Source: Undaria pinnatifida (lineage: Eukaryota; Sar; Phaeophyceae; Laminariales; Alariaceae). Taken from it: 64,000 bases of DNA. Location of the stretch: the NCBI GenBank assembly GCA_012845835.1, contig JABAKD010000018.1, positions 3,292,229 through 3,356,228 of the forward strand, read 5' to 3'. Made by a program: the position numbers and the translations under genes. Each line of letters begins with the position of its first letter. The stretch's first letter is position 1. Positions 1-11,580 of this stretch are shown piece after piece. The notes below the pieces were generated by a model. The model searched no databases. It was not told the DNA's origin and saw only the letters and a program-made list of their open reading frames with translations.

Positions 1-439
1 TCGGCGCGCGGTGATTATAGGGACCCAATGCTCGCAAGAGTATCAATTGGAGTCTAGAGGATAGCAGTAGAATATTCTGCAGATACATCTCGCTGTTAGC
101 ATGATGCAGTAATTGCGCGGCAGAAAGAAGTTCCAAGAAATGGGTAGCGAAAAAAATATACTAACATGCTGTGGGTATTGAATACTACCGAAGCCAGCCC
201 GCAGAATGCATCATGCAGCATAGAATCAACCATTCTGGCCACACCAACTAGTTCGAATCAAGACTGCATTTGTCGCCACAACCAGCGATCAGACCGTGTA
301 CTCCAAGAAGAAGCCCACCAGAGCAACCAGTTTGACGGTACATTTAAGAATAACGAGCATATCTGTGATGTAATCCGTGACAACGGAGCTTGTCTTGAAC
401 AGCACACACGTGTACAGCCCTCCATCGAACTCACAGAAG

Positions 440-625
440 ATGCCAGCTCGCGTTTGTTGGTGCTATTATCGTCATCAACGAACTCAATCATGTAGCGACA
501 GGCTCCAACCATCGATTATTATAAAATACAATATGGTCTCACACGGCAGTACGGCTCAACCGTACGAAGTTGCTGTTGTCCTCGTCATCGCAATACAAAT
601 CGGGACAGACAGGTTCCAACCACTG
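440..625. repeat. Diverged direct repeat near unit start, copy 1
   Basis: 453-513 (GTTTGTTGG...GCGACAGGCTCCAACCAT) resembles 569-624 (TTGCTGTTGTC...GACAGACAGGTTCCAACCACT). The intact longer arrangement is visible in copy 4, where the two halves are separated by an extra ~545 bp. Equivalent sequences occur in copies 2 and 3. Confidence 0.4.
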
Positions 626-1109
626 CCTGCCGCCACAAATGTTTTTTTAGTAGAATTATTCACAGTCCTAACTCATCACGGCCAGATATCATACCTGGTA
701 GTAGACAGTCGTATCCATGGTGTGACACGAGTATAGGCGACATATATGTGCACATAGCTTGTAAATATGAAGATCGATGAAATCCTCAATCTCACACCTG
801 GAGTGTGTTTGATTTTTTTGATAGTATGTATCACCTCGCAAGCATCGACCAGTTGACCAGCCCCACTCCCACCTCAGGTACAAGTGTAGTTGGATTAAAT
901 AAAAGCATTTCAAAACAAACCAGCACCCTCTTTCGTTGTTCTGGACACAGATATCAAGGGACGGCACTTTTACCACTTGACCGGCGGCAAAATTCCAATA
1001 GTTGACCTTGATTGACGCCGAACTACTAGGGTTAAATTTGACCGATAGTGTTCACACCCGTGACCGCTGGGACGTTCCCGTTGACTGCCCGTCTCAGGAC
1101 ATAGTACTG
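625..1109. other. Non-coding, copy 1
   Basis: No gene seen; contains the 189 bp (667-855) that copy 3 has lost. Confidence 0.5.
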
Positions 1110-1436
1110 CTAAAAGGCCCCCTGGACAGAAATATGTTTATTGTTTATTACTCTTGCATCTTTGCCATCTCTAACCGCGCCCCTCCACGTACACCACACA
1201 CACCGCTTCAGAGACGCGGCCAGGTAATCCCGTCGCCCAAGGTCCCGGTCGCGGGAATAATCCCGCAAGTTGAGATCCAGCTTTCTCGTCCACAGGGTCC
1301 TCTTCGCCTCCGAGTTGACTGCGCGCACATGCGGAGTCAAATACTTGGCTTGGCTGGCGAATCCAGGGACTACCTCGTGCCCGCCTACAATATCAGCAAG
1401 AGCTCCTGCCGCTTGCGCCCGGCGTGTCCTTGATAG
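1110..1436 (-). pseudogene. Decayed coding fragment with CxxC motif, region A, copy 1
   Basis: An open minus-strand frame entered just after a TAG (1437-1439). It contains HEVVP, then SQAKYLTPHV, KLDLNLRDY, GRRDYLAAS and a terminal RCVWCTW with a CxxC pair. The same frame, with replacements, is seen in all four copies, and a diverged relative lies at 15791-15979. In copies 3 and 4 the codon equivalent to the TAG is AAG and the frame extends further upstream, so copies 1 and 2 carry a nonsense change. The family is not identified. A relic of a transposable-element protein or of an old host gene are both possible; a C-terminal zinc-binding tail would fit the CxxC but this is a guess. Confidence 0.4.
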
Positions 1437-1439
1437 CTA

Positions 1440-1900
1440 GCACGCGACGAGCCGTAACCGGGAGTGGTCCGGGGTTGCTCGTTCACGTTGTTTTACGACA
1501 CTCTTCTTCGACCCATATTCCCGACACAGACGTGCCTCATTCTCTCCACAAAACAACATAAACATTACCTTGTCTGTTACGTTGTTATTTTATGTGCGCA
1601 GACAAAGCTATCCTATAGCATTTGGAACATAGACCCTTTGTCAACTTGGCCATATCCTGCGACGTGTAGTATGCATTTGGTGTATTTGAGGCAGAACTCG
1701 AATGTCAGCGCAAACACAGGTTTCGCTCAACGTCCTGGCGCATACAACACCGGTGGGTAACATGCATTCGGCGCGGCGTCGGGAATCGGTCCTACACGGA
1801 CAAGCAAGGTGTTGGTGATGATAAATGTTGAAGCTGGTATCAGCGCGTCGTCGTTTGTCATACTAAGGGGGGCAAGAAAAGTCCAGGCGAACGAGTGAAG
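1440..1900. other. Non-coding, copy 1
   Basis: DNA continuing upstream of region A, with low similarity to the sequence beside region B (about 15990-16060, GACCC.ATTC..GAC then TTGTCTGTTAC). No gene seen. Confidence 0.45.
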
Positions 1901-1950
1901 CCTCCCCTCCCTCCTTGGTACAAGGGGGGGATTGGGGGGGGGAGGGGGGG
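1901..1950. repeat. Pyrimidine/G-rich hairpin tract, copy 1
   Basis: CCTCCCCTCCCTCC is followed by the palindromic CCTTGGTACAAGG and then G-runs of 7, 9 and 7 separated by ATT and A. It can fold as a C-strand/G-strand hairpin or as a G-quadruplex on the plus strand. Translated on the minus strand it gives a low-complexity Pro-rich shadow ORF. Confidence 0.75.
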
Positions 1951-3004
1951 TTCCTCAGGGCGGGAGTTCTTCCCCCTTGTGAGAAGGAAAGGGATCTTTA
2001 TGAACGTCCCTAAGCTGCTTTCCGCAAGACTCCGTGTGTTGGTAATCCGCGGACAGGCCAGGTTGGCGAATGTATCAGAATAAATAAAGGATGCGAGCTG
2101 CTTTTCGCACATTTTCGTATGTCGATCTTTCACTAAGGCAGCGCGGAGAGACAGGGACTTACACGTTACTGCATTTTTGTTTATGAGGCACATCGCTCGT
2201 CTTTGTCGGAGGCCCCCTCATGATCATGGGAAATTTGAACAAGACAACAAAAAAATTCAATATCCGCGTTCCTCATTTACTTTTCCCAAATCAATGGCAT
2301 TCATGTTTTATAGCTGAACGCCTTGTTTGATGCACTCGTTCGAACAACTGTTGATACGTGCCAAGTATACCGGGACAGTCGATCTACACCCCCGCTTCCG
2401 AACGCTAAATACGACGAGAAAAGAAACAAGTGCACCAACAAAGACATTGAGAAAACGAGAAATCCAAATATCGAGAAAAACATCGGAACGGACAACCGAA
2501 CGAAAGCTAAACGAAAACAAGAAACAAAAGAAACAAAAGAGACGAAAAAACGAACTCTGCTTGAAAACGCACGCTGCTCCCTGTGATCCTCGGACATGCC
2601 CTTACCGACAACTCATACCCCTTGCGATCACCGGCTTGGTTTTCGGCGGCACCTTGACCGGATGTCGTCTAAACATTATCGCCATACCGCATCCTTTTAC
2701 TTTAGCTGCGCGTAAACAGCAAGACAAACAGTGGATGTCTTTAAAGCACCAAACCTCAGTCGTCATACTTAGAAGCAAACAAGCTTCACGATAATGAGCT
2801 ACAAAGTCAGCGGTGGATATCTTCGAATGGCCACCCCCGCTGTACATCATCACAAACAAACCAGAGAGTCATAGACCTTCCTTTAACAGCAAAACCATTA
2901 GCTACATTTAACAGGTCCGTTTCCGCCAGTCCATTCTAGTAATGAAAGCAGGTAGAGTAGCTAAACACCACATTCAGTCATACAGGCGGTTTAGTTGGCG
3001 ACAT
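1951..3004. other. Non-coding downstream flank of the 484-codon ORF, copy 1
   Basis: Apart from the A-rich tract I see nothing functional. It is highly conserved between copies 1-3 but diverged in copy 4. Confidence 0.45.
2410..2570. repeat. A-rich purine tract, copy 1
   Basis: About 160 bp dominated by AAAC, AAAG and GAGAAAA words, with the AAACAAAAGAAAC-type repeat near 2520-2545. It is conserved in copies 2 (about 23937-24097) and 3 (about 43379-43539) and diverged in copy 4 (about 63580-63730). It creates Lys/Arg/Thr-rich ORFs on the plus strand and Phe/Ser-rich ones on the minus strand, which I treat as compositional artefacts. Confidence 0.5.
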
Positions 3005-4459
3005 TTAGCCTACGCAGAAAAAGCGAAACCAGATAGCGATTCTTGAGCAGCAGCAGGAAAACCACTTTGTTACGGCTAACGTCCAATCTGCTCCATCTGT
3101 TTCCGTCTTTACAAACTCCTCTTCCTCCCGGTCCTTCCGAAAGCCCAAAGCAGGCGGGCACACGGAGTCCGAGGCGGGGGAACCCACCACGGAAACTTCT
3201 CGCAACCTCACCGTGTCCAACTCAAAGAACCGCCCTTGGTCCAACGCCCCCGTCCCGGTGGGGTGCTCGTCGCTTTCGTCACAACCGCCCGGGTAAGCGG
3301 AGCTGTCATCCTTCTCCTCAGCGTCCGACATCGTCCCAAAGCTCAAACTGTTCGCCACACCGCCCTCTACGACGGCGTCCGACTTCAAGGTTTCTTGGAC
3401 GAGGGGGCACACCGACTCCTGGGCGAGGTGTAACACGGGGTCCAGTTGAGGGAAGCCTTGGTTCGAGCCCCTCCAGGAGGAAGTGTCATCTTCCCCCGCA
3501 TTTGAGTCGGTGAGAGTAGTAGAGAGGTCCGTTACCGGACGCTCAACTGGATCGAATGCCGGCCACCAATTTTTGTTCGGCTCCCCCGAAGGGTTGGCCG
3601 TGTCGTGGGTTGTTGCGTCTGACTCGGTCCACATTGTCGAGCTATCCGTTTCTGACGACGAGCCTGCCGGATCTAATGCCGCATGCTTTTGGTCCGAACC
3701 CTCCGCGGTAGTCGTGTCCTTATCCCCTTCTTTTGAGACGTTGTAGTTGATCGACGTTGTCTGCGTTTCCGGGGGCGTCCACACCGGATCCAATTCCGGG
3801 CACCAGATTTTCTCCGACCCCCCTGAGAAGTCGCCCGTACCGTGAATCGCTACGCCTGAATCCCAGCAGTGGCTCGAGCTTCCTCCCTGCGCGTCCGAAC
3901 CGGTCCAATCGGTCGAGCTGTTCAACCCTGTCCAGTCGATGGAGTCGCTTCCTGTCGAGATGGGATTCCACGCCCAACGGTCGGGGCCAGGGGAGTGCCC
4001 GGGGTCCGACACCACCGAAGACACGGCCTCCGACGCCGTGGAGGTGGAGGATGCGGGGTTGCTGTCGTCAATGTCCGGCAAGGTTGTGTCATGCGTGCGC
4101 CACGCGGGCTTCGAATCGGTCGAGGGGGAAGAGGTGGGATTCATGTCCGAAAGGTCCAACGATATGGTGCCCTCGACATTCCCCGTGACAAGGTCGCGGC
4201 ACAGAACGGGGTCAGACTCTAACGGGGTCGACGAGTTCCCAATGTCCTGGGGGGCCGTGCATGTGCTGCCGGCTTTCCACGTGGCAATAACAGAGCAGTC
4301 TGACTCCGGCCATGTGGTAGAGGCTTCTTGAAGGGGTTTGTCCAAAACGCGAGAGATGGCCGCTTCGACCATTTCCATCCTGGCAGCATCGTCTTTCTCC
4401 TGCCAAGGCCAACAGGTGGGGATAACAGAGGGAGAGTAAACCAGCGAGGGAGGGAACAT
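3005..4459 (-). CDS. Hypothetical Ser/Thr/Asp-rich repeat protein, 484 aa (copy 1)
   Basis: Longest ORF of the unit and the only convincing gene candidate; I do not recognise the family. The protein is acidic and rich in Ser, Thr, Asp and Trp. An LDPV-like tetrapeptide recurs at residues 223-226, 262-265 (LDPA), 302-305 (FDPV), 339-342 and 414-417 (LDTV). The spacings of 39, 40, 37 and 75 residues show a degenerate ~39-residue repeat; an SDPV at 82-85 may be an earlier member. Within a repeat, a W-x-x-SDA or similar segment precedes D-T, then a Trp-containing stretch just before LDPV. Residues 22-40 could form a helix. The end is Cys/Phe/Trp-rich (about 466-484, with CCC at 469-471) and could be a membrane-proximal or lipid-modified tail, or read-through into an intron. 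The start is the first ATG (MFPPS); Met28 and Met30 are alternatives. The ORF is clearly more GC-rich than its surroundings, which explains the long antisense shadow ORFs. No clear TATA box or AATAAA is seen. Confidence 0.6.
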   Translation of the reverse strand: MFPPSLVYSPSVIPTCWPWQEKDDAARMEMVEAAISRVLDKPLQEASTTWPESDCSVIATWKAGSTCTAPQDIGNSSTPLESDPVLCRDLVTGNVEGTISLDLSDMNPTSSPSTDSKPAWRTHDTTLPDIDDSNPASSTSTASEAVSSVVSDPGHSPGPDRWAWNPISTGSDSIDWTGLNSSTDWTGSDAQGGSSSHCWDSGVAIHGTGDFSGGSEKIWCPELDPVWTPPETQTTSINYNVSKEGDKDTTTAEGSDQKHAALDPAGSSSETDSSTMWTESDATTHDTANPSGEPNKNWWPAFDPVERPVTDLSTTLTDSNAGEDDTSSWRGSNQGFPQLDPVLHLAQESVCPLVQETLKSDAVVEGGVANSLSFGTMSDAEEKDDSSAYPGGCDESDEHPTGTGALDQGRFFELDTVRLREVSVVGSPASDSVCPPALGFRKDREEEEFVKTETDGADWTLAVTKWFSCCCSRIAIWFRFFCVG

Positions 4460-7400
4460 GCGAGGGAGCGATTTATGATCCTGATTGATTGGTATGTGTG
4501 AAGCAACTGGTTCGTTGTATTACGCGGGGTCATGCGACCAAACGAAAAACCCATACCACTCTCTCAAGAAGGTCTGAACGAATATGTCAGGAGTGAGACG
4601 ACAAAGAACACAGAAGCATCTTTAACGTTTTTCGTTAATTCTTGTTGATGTTAGGGCACCCCTCATCATGTCTAGGTAAACAATGTCCAGTGGGGTGTGA
4701 ACAGTTCGGCTTTGGACTTGCGTCTGGACCGCTCCTATATTTGTCGTAGTAAAGTAGCAAGCGGGTGACGGGCGCGCGAGGTTAGGCGGTTGATTGATTT
4801 ATATTTTTTTGTCCTTGAACGGTTTAGCTGTCTTGCACAACTGTTGGCGTACTTTTCGTGGTAGTCGTTACAGAAACGGCGCGAAGGAGTAAGCTATAAG
4901 ACTGGCGTGTTGAGCCACCGAACACCGGGAACAAGAAATATCAAGCGCCTTCGCGTGCTATGTACCACAGGCGTAAAGCACAGTTATAAACACCCCAATG
5001 TATGGCATTACATTGCTCGTCGAGTTGCGGGTGTATTGGTTTGACCTGTTAAGCCGTGAACGGATGCCCTTGTTAACTGTAACAAAGGAACTACGCGATA
5101 CTGTTAGAGTACCACTCGTGTGTCACATCGTCATTCGGTAGGCATGATATTATTCATCGAGCTGCACGTTGCTTTTCCCCATCGCCAAGGTTTGAGTGGG
5201 GTAGAGGTCCCAAAGTCTGGAGCCTGACAAAAACGCTGTGCACTCCTGACGTAGCATGTCTCTACTGGGACAGGCAAATATGACATAGAGAGCGAGAGAG
5301 AGAACTAGTACCGTATACGGGGTATAACATAGTATCACATGCCCTACCTTGTGCACTACACCCACACCGACGGTAAGCTATTCAAACATTAAGAATATAC
5401 AGCTCACTTTATCGCCCGGGGTACGATGTATAGACTTGCAACATTCTTCATGTTCTACCTCCCAGGAGCATATCTCGCGCTGGATAACAACTATACATTG
5501 CTGGAAGGAGGGAGTGCGTACTGTGTCACCCGGGGTACATTTTTTAGCAGCATTACACACGCTACCTGCAATACTACCGCCGTAGATTATACCACCCGTG
5601 AGATAACAATTTTGTAAATACTAATGATCAGTCACTGTACATCATCCGGAATGTCACTTCCCCTATTTTGTGCGGTTTAAGCTAAACATTTGGTATACCC
5701 TCTACATGCCCACCCCGTGACATGCTTATCAAGGCCGTCTCACCTTTCCTATGGTATTAATTTTTGCTTTCGCGAAAAGTATCACATACCACATGCAGGT
5801 AGTTTTGGAATGGTGACAACAAGCCGATCTACTTGGTATTCCCCAGAATATGGTCTTGAGCCGGATGGTCGTATAAAGGGCACTCACTACCGGAACTAAA
5901 TAAGGGTCCGGAGAAGGCACAGCTGTCGTGCTGTTTACTCAATTTTTTCGCACAACATGGTATAGGCGCAGGGTCCAGAACAGCACAAACGCGGTGGCTA
6001 CTCTCGGCAGTGACTTTGAGCTGGTGAACACCCAGGCCCCATAAGTTGCCCCCATTAGGTAACTTTGATCATGAGTGATTCGGTATGGTCGAGGTTTTAC
6101 GTTTCGTTTGTCCCCATGTGCTTCCGGACAAACACGTGCATACAGGTCGACCAAGGAATGGGTTAGGGTGTTAAGATTTGAGCTATTGTTTAGCGTTCTA
6201 TCCAAAGCCCCATCCCGTTGTACGGGAACCCCACGCCGTACACACGAAATGAAAGTTTCCAAGCTGTACAATATCATGACGCGTGCTATGATAGAAGTGC
6301 ACCACTTCATTCTTGAGGTTTCTCATTTTGGGAGCTTAAGACCTCTCCCAAAAACTGATGTTGATAAAAATAAAAGTGCACGTGACTAATACAGGTATAT
6401 TTACATGCCTCGCAACAGCGTGGCAAACGGTCAGTACCGTAACCCTTTGGTGACTTCAGGGGGGGGGAAATGTATGGCATGCAAATCGATATTTACTACA
6501 GGAGGACATAACACGACTCAAAAGAGGGTTGAAGTCATCCCACGCAATAGAAAGGGTGCAGCAGAAGTTTCTAAGCTCCTATTATTACCATTGTGAGGTG
6601 CTCAATATCTCAGCCGGAACATGGCTTTGAAGACATTCGCTAGCGCAACTCGAACAGCTTTTGTTTCCGATAGATAGTCCTACACAGCGACATCATCACA
6701 CAAACCGATGGTCCTACACATGAGGAGCTTAACCAGTCCTGATCGTTTGGGCCAATCATTGCAATCCCTACCGTGGGATGAATCATTGATAGACTGTACT
6801 AGGTGGACATGTTTAATAATGCGATGTCAGTACTATCCGGTACATTTTGCGGTGAAGCGTGATGCCCACGCAGCATAGCCCCATGCGTTCGGCTGCGACA
6901 TCACACCACACGGATAAGGAGAAGGCGGAACTTTGTTGTTCGTCGTGTTCATCACTAATCTTCGTTGTTATGCCAAACATACGCGGATGCTATTCCGACC
7001 GTGTTTGCTGATCTCCGTGTTATCGGCAGTCGTTCTTATGCCATGGGGATAATTGATCACGCGCACATACTTTCCGTTGTACCACATAAAACAATAACTA
7101 TATAAAAGTGCTATCAAGGCAGCACTTTTTTATCGTCTAGCTCATCGCTTAGAATCATTCTGCGGTGCGTGCATAAAACGTAACGTGTACGAATGACGAT
7201 ACAGCATCGTCTGCACGGAGCAGCAGAGAGAAGATCCTATTAATAGGTTAGTGGGTAACCAAGGGTGCGTTCAATGAGGTCACACTTAGCGGCTCGGGTC
7301 GGTATCATAGAACAAATGCTTTTCATATTGCTGTTTTTACAACCATGGACAACCGTCTACCGTTTCATACGTATAGTGTTTCACACATACGACTCTATTT

Positions 7401-8216
7401 TTCGCAGCAGACAGACCCATGGCCGGTATGATTTGCACGACCTATCATGTTGACGGGGGGACGCGATATGATCTGAAAAAATATATACCAGGTAGTATTT
7501 GCTTGATTTCGAATGCTGTACTTCTCAGATCCTGCGAAAGATACCGTGACGACAAGCAAAATATCTAGATGGTCAAGATCCTGATATGTTGGAGGTGTGA
7601 AAAATTCGGTTTCACTGCCACAGGACAAGAACAATTGCGTCGATTTTTGAATTAGGTACAGACGCCACGACAACTGAAAAAGCAAATACGTCCACCTTTG
7701 AATAAATGACGGGACGACTCCCCGCGCGGTTCGTAGTCCAAATTGGGGTGTTCTACCAATAATATCTTGCCATGGCCGGGTGACGCCTAAAATGGCCGAC
7801 TACAAAGCAAGAGGATGCGCTGCACATTCGTATACAATGGCCGGACCAGTTTAGTGTGTTCTACGTTTGCACGATTGTGATACGAAGGAACTTCATTCTT
7901 TGTTTCGTCCCTAAACATATGGTTCGAAATGGGTTGCTAGCGCTCGTCAAAGTTTACGTACTGCGGGTGTACGAGTGTCAGTTTATTCTCTCACTCTGGA
8001 AGAACAGCAGCAAGGGTCTATCATGGCGAAACCCGGGGCAAGCTTTTACATACACAATCGGTATTATACCGTACGTACTGGCAGAAACATGATGTAATAC
8101 AGTAGTGCCGGGAATAGGAAGGTAGTACATACCAGTATACCGGTAGAAGTTTTGGGGAATCGACATGAACAGGAAGCGGAGTGGGATAGGGCGTTGACGA
8201 AAAGAAACAATGTAGA
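4460..8216. other. Long non-coding stretch, copy 1
   Basis: Upstream side of the 484-codon ORF. Only the 7104-7131 hairpin and short ORFs without support. A repeated ACCCGGGGTAC/GCCCGGGGTAC pair sits at about 5415 and 5529. Confidence 0.45.
7104..7131 (+). other. Conserved hairpin with T-run, copy 1
   Basis: AAAAGTGCT, an 8-nt loop, then AGCACTTTT, running into six T. This is a perfect 9-bp stem. It looks like an intrinsic or Pol III-type terminator, but there is no RNA gene recognisable upstream, so the function is unknown. Confidence 0.5.
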
Positions 8217-8720
8217 ATGTTCGACCAGGCTAAGCTATCCACGCGAGTCTGCCACATTGGTTCACGTACACGAAAGCCGGTGTATACTCGCAGACGAGCT
8301 GATGGAGCAAAGGAGGACCATACAATGAAGAATGTGGAGCAAGGGTGGATAAACGTGCTAGCGACAAGTTTCAACAAACAGGCGGAGGCGAACAAGGTAA
8401 TACCGACCGAAATTGAAGCCAAGTGACGCGAAGAAACGCGAAAGCACGCAACACCTCTTTTTACGCGCCAACTTAATGCGGTACACATTACCAAACCGGC
8501 AACAGCGGAACGCGAAGGGGAAAAAAACATGCCGGTGACAGCAGTCCAAGAAGACGGCGCCAGAGCAAACCTAACCAACCAAGGCAAAACCAGGGGCAAA
8601 ACAAAAGCACTTTTGTTCACGCCATCAAACCAGGCACGGCCTAATTTTTTTGCGAAAGGGGTATATACCGCGCACACGATCAATGGAGGAGGCTCCGTCC
8701 CTAGTCCACCTTGCCCCTAG
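8217..8720 (+). pseudogene. Possible decayed coding relic, copy 1
   Basis: 69 codons from ATG to a TGA (8424-8426), after which the same frame stays open through REETRKHATPLFTRQL and MPVTAVQEDG. A 16-bp deletion relative to copy 3 (near 8584) then shifts the frame. The sequence is hydrophilic, with basic and Gln/Asn-rich stretches. In copy 3 the frame continues into FFCERGVHRAHDQW, which weakly resembles a degenerate CCHC zinc knuckle of a retroelement gag. The opposite strand is also open for 220 codons (8021-8683). Strand and identity are uncertain. Confidence 0.22.
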
Positions 8721-11536
8721 GCTGGAGTAGCGCAACTCCAGTACCCGTTACAGAATGTACCGGCTGGGCTACGTATGCCCTACAACAGCTGGGCTCCACC
8801 CGAGCCCAGACTGGCGCAATAATGGAACATCAGGTCAACTAAGGTATATTTGAAATCAGGATACGGGATTGTTTTCGCAGCTACGGTGTCGCGTATGTCA
8901 ATGATGTAGACGCGATGCCTCTCTCACCTTCGCGACTTCCGTCTCGTTGACGGCCACGTCGCTACCCACCGCCAGGTCGTACACGCACATTTTCATGTAA
9001 GGCACTAGTGACAACTCGAACTTCGAACAACCGCAATCACTTCCGTCCGAAAGAACAAGCTGTTTAAATAACGTCGGCACTGGGTGCTGCTGACGACAAT
9101 CGTGGTACTCGAGTACTCGTAGCGAGCAGAAGTATACAAAGTAGCGGCGAGAAGTAGCGAGAGAGGGGCAGAGGATGTCGGCGGTAGACAGAGAGGTCTC
9201 GTCTCGAAGCGAAGGGAAATATCACGATACGGGGAGCGTTTTCGGACTGAGCTGTGTGGGGTGTTTACGCCGATCTAGGCAGTCGGCATAATGCACGCGG
9301 CATGATCCCCCTGCGACGGGCTGCGAGCTCAGCGTAGTAGATATCGACGCTCGGCAAGACATGATCCCTGTCATTTTGCCTTGTCTCTTCCAAGCCTCGA
9401 CTTTAATCACTATTGCAAGTAACAAAAGACTCATCGCATCAGGGTTGGTCAGAACTTGCGCCGGCGTAGGACAGTAATTCCGCAGCAAATATACGTCTTT
9501 GGTCAGGAATGGGCGTGGAGGCACGCCGTGGCATTAACACCCATCCTCTCGGGAGTCAGCATCGAAAGCTTTGGACCACAACCCAGCATCGTGGAGTCTT
9601 GACCCCTCGTGTGGAGGATTTCAAGGTATATTATAGTGAAAATGAGGTGGCACCTGTTAAGGGACAGGGTGAATGACATGACGGTCATGCGTCACGTCAG
9701 CAATCATTAACCCGGGTGGTGCTGGGATATCATATGAACACAGCAATGTTTCATGTTCCCGGAAATCGTTTACCCCAGAGCGCTATTCAAGTGAAGAGAG
9801 CGGGCGCCGCGCCAGCGCCAGCTGATTGATAGGCATATGAACGACCTCAACAGCAGCATTCCTCTCTACTACAGCGTCCTCTCTGTTATGACACAAGCAT
9901 ACCGGTAGACATTCGGCCTGGTCTTATTCATCGTAGCAAGCACGTCAGGGCCATTTTTTACTTTAAGGTACGCTTTTCAATGACGTGGCGGTCAGTCAAG
10001 AAGCTATAGCAGTATTTTGCTATGACACGTATCTCACGATCTCTGTGCTGCACGACTACCCAAACCTCTACACCGAACTGTACGAAGTAGCGCTCATCGC
10101 ATCATTACTCTGGTACACCTAACATAGCTACTTGATGCTGTGTCGACGTTTGTTCGATCGTGGTTCGTGTCTTTTGATGGTGTGGTGTGAAGCTATGGGT
10201 TGCGGCCACCAGATCCCCCAGTGTAGGTTGTGCCAGGTTCACGGTAGCACCATTAAGTTACCTTCACCACGACCGTGGGTGGCGCTTAACGTCGTCAAAA
10301 TCACACGCCCAGTTCCCCCCAAAAATGCAATATCAACACCTCCGGGGGTACGTTCCTTGACGTCAACGCGATACTCGTGCTTGTTTGGTTGAACGTGCCG
10401 CGCATCGGTCCCCAGTGGGTTGGAACATACGTTGGAGCGTGGAAATCTGCAATGAGGATTATTTTCGTGGGAATAGAAATGCTCTGTTTCGTTGCAAGAT
10501 CGTGCGGAAGCTGGGCAGATCGTCCAACACGCTTGAGTAATCCGCGTTGTGGCCACAATAATATAAAAGAAAAAACTCCTGGCACTTAACATCATGATCC
10601 TTTCCTTGTTCCAGGTCGACTCTTTGAAGCCGTGTTTCCGGTTGCAGCCCGTATTTCGGGTTTCACTAGAGGGCATTAGTCCCCTGGAAATATATCCATT
10701 CCCTCGATCTCCATAGTTTTGCCTTGTCCACTGCACCCGTCTCTATCGCCTATCCGTGGGAGGCATATCACTATACTTCGCACCGTAGTATTACTACATT
10801 ATTAATGCAAACGTTTTGATTGGACATCCATTGCCGTTTTCTTTAACGGAAAATACCTCTGACTTCAGATGTTCGAATTCCAATGTGTGGCGAATCGATA
10901 CGCGGTACATTCAATTATCCGTGCTAGAGTTGTTCGTGAGGTCCGATCGGTACAAGCATGTTTTCTTGCCGTACAAGGCTTAACGCTACTCGATTCAACA
11001 GCTCCGGCGAAAACAAATGTGCTTTGCCACAGATACGTCACTACTCGTTCGGGTACCGACATGAATGTTAGCATTCTATCATAGCACATTATCGATCAAC
11101 GCACGGGCAGGCCTATCACCCGCGCTTAACTAATCCATGCCATGCGAACAGTGCTCGTACTTACCGTTTTCCCGCACGACTCTATTCCATACAGCACATT
11201 GTCTACGTTGTATCCACACTTGTCCAAGCATACAAATTCCATTCTTATCCACTCCTCTTTCCACTCGCTTTGCAGGTTGGGGGTTCAACATATGGTTGAT
11301 CGGGGCCTGGAGATGTATTCATCATATATGCTCAACATCCAATTGCCATGCGATCAGGACCTGTCCCCACCGCCGTTCCCTGTATACCATTGCTGATACG
11401 ATGCATCTCCCCGTGTCTACCAATTATCGCGTTTCTGTTTTCGGTTAAATCACATTCCACTGCTAGGTGGTTACCCATTGTATCCACATCACTCAGTCGT
11501 ATTGACGACTAAAAAACCTGAAAGCATTACAGTAAA
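8721..11536. other. Long non-coding stretch, copy 1
   Basis: Includes a 12-bp palindrome GTACTCGAGTAC near 9104 and a TATAAAAG near 10561. A minus-strand ORF at 10239-10736 was examined and rejected. Confidence 0.45.
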
Positions 11537-11545
11537 CTAGGGTAA

Positions 11546-11580
11546 GGTGGCCGCCCGCCGTCGGCGGCGGGACGGCCACC
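11546..11580 (-). other. Terminal GC-rich hairpin of the Helitron-like insertion
   Basis: GGTGGCCG-C-CCGCCG pairs with CGGCGGG-A-CGGCCACC around a short loop, giving a stem of about 14 bp with one irregularity. It ends nine bases from the element boundary (TTACC plus CTAG on the minus strand), the usual position of a Helitron 3' hairpin. Confidence 0.6.

Noticed and set aside
1858-2193. 111-codon Pro-rich minus-strand ORF in copies 1-3
   Set aside because: Its C-terminal half is a translation of the C/G-tract hairpin and it is truncated in copy 4.
2323-2794. Lys/Thr-rich plus-strand ORFs (87 and 155 codons)
   Set aside because: Low-complexity translation of the A-rich purine tract.
3455-3475. 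B-box-like GGTTCGAGCCCC
   Set aside because: Lies inside the 484-codon ORF with no tRNA fold around it.
3043-4331. Several plus-strand ORFs of 117-156 codons
   Set aside because: They lie antisense to the GC-rich 484-codon ORF; Pro/Arg/Ser-rich shadows.
5415-5540. Pair of CCCGGGGTAC motifs as terminal repeats of a small element
   Set aside because: Match is only about 11 bp, without target duplication or an empty site in any copy.
8021-8683. 220-codon minus-strand ORF
   Set aside because: Hydrophobic antisense-type composition, shortened in copy 2 and broken in copy 3; mentioned only as the alternative strand of the 8217-8720 relic.
10239-10736. Minus-strand ORF of 165 codons kept in copies 2 (185) and 3 (162)
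   Set aside because: Between copies 1 and 3 I count about 13 base changes over the shared part, of which about 11 change the residue. That is what neutral drift gives, not a conserved protein.
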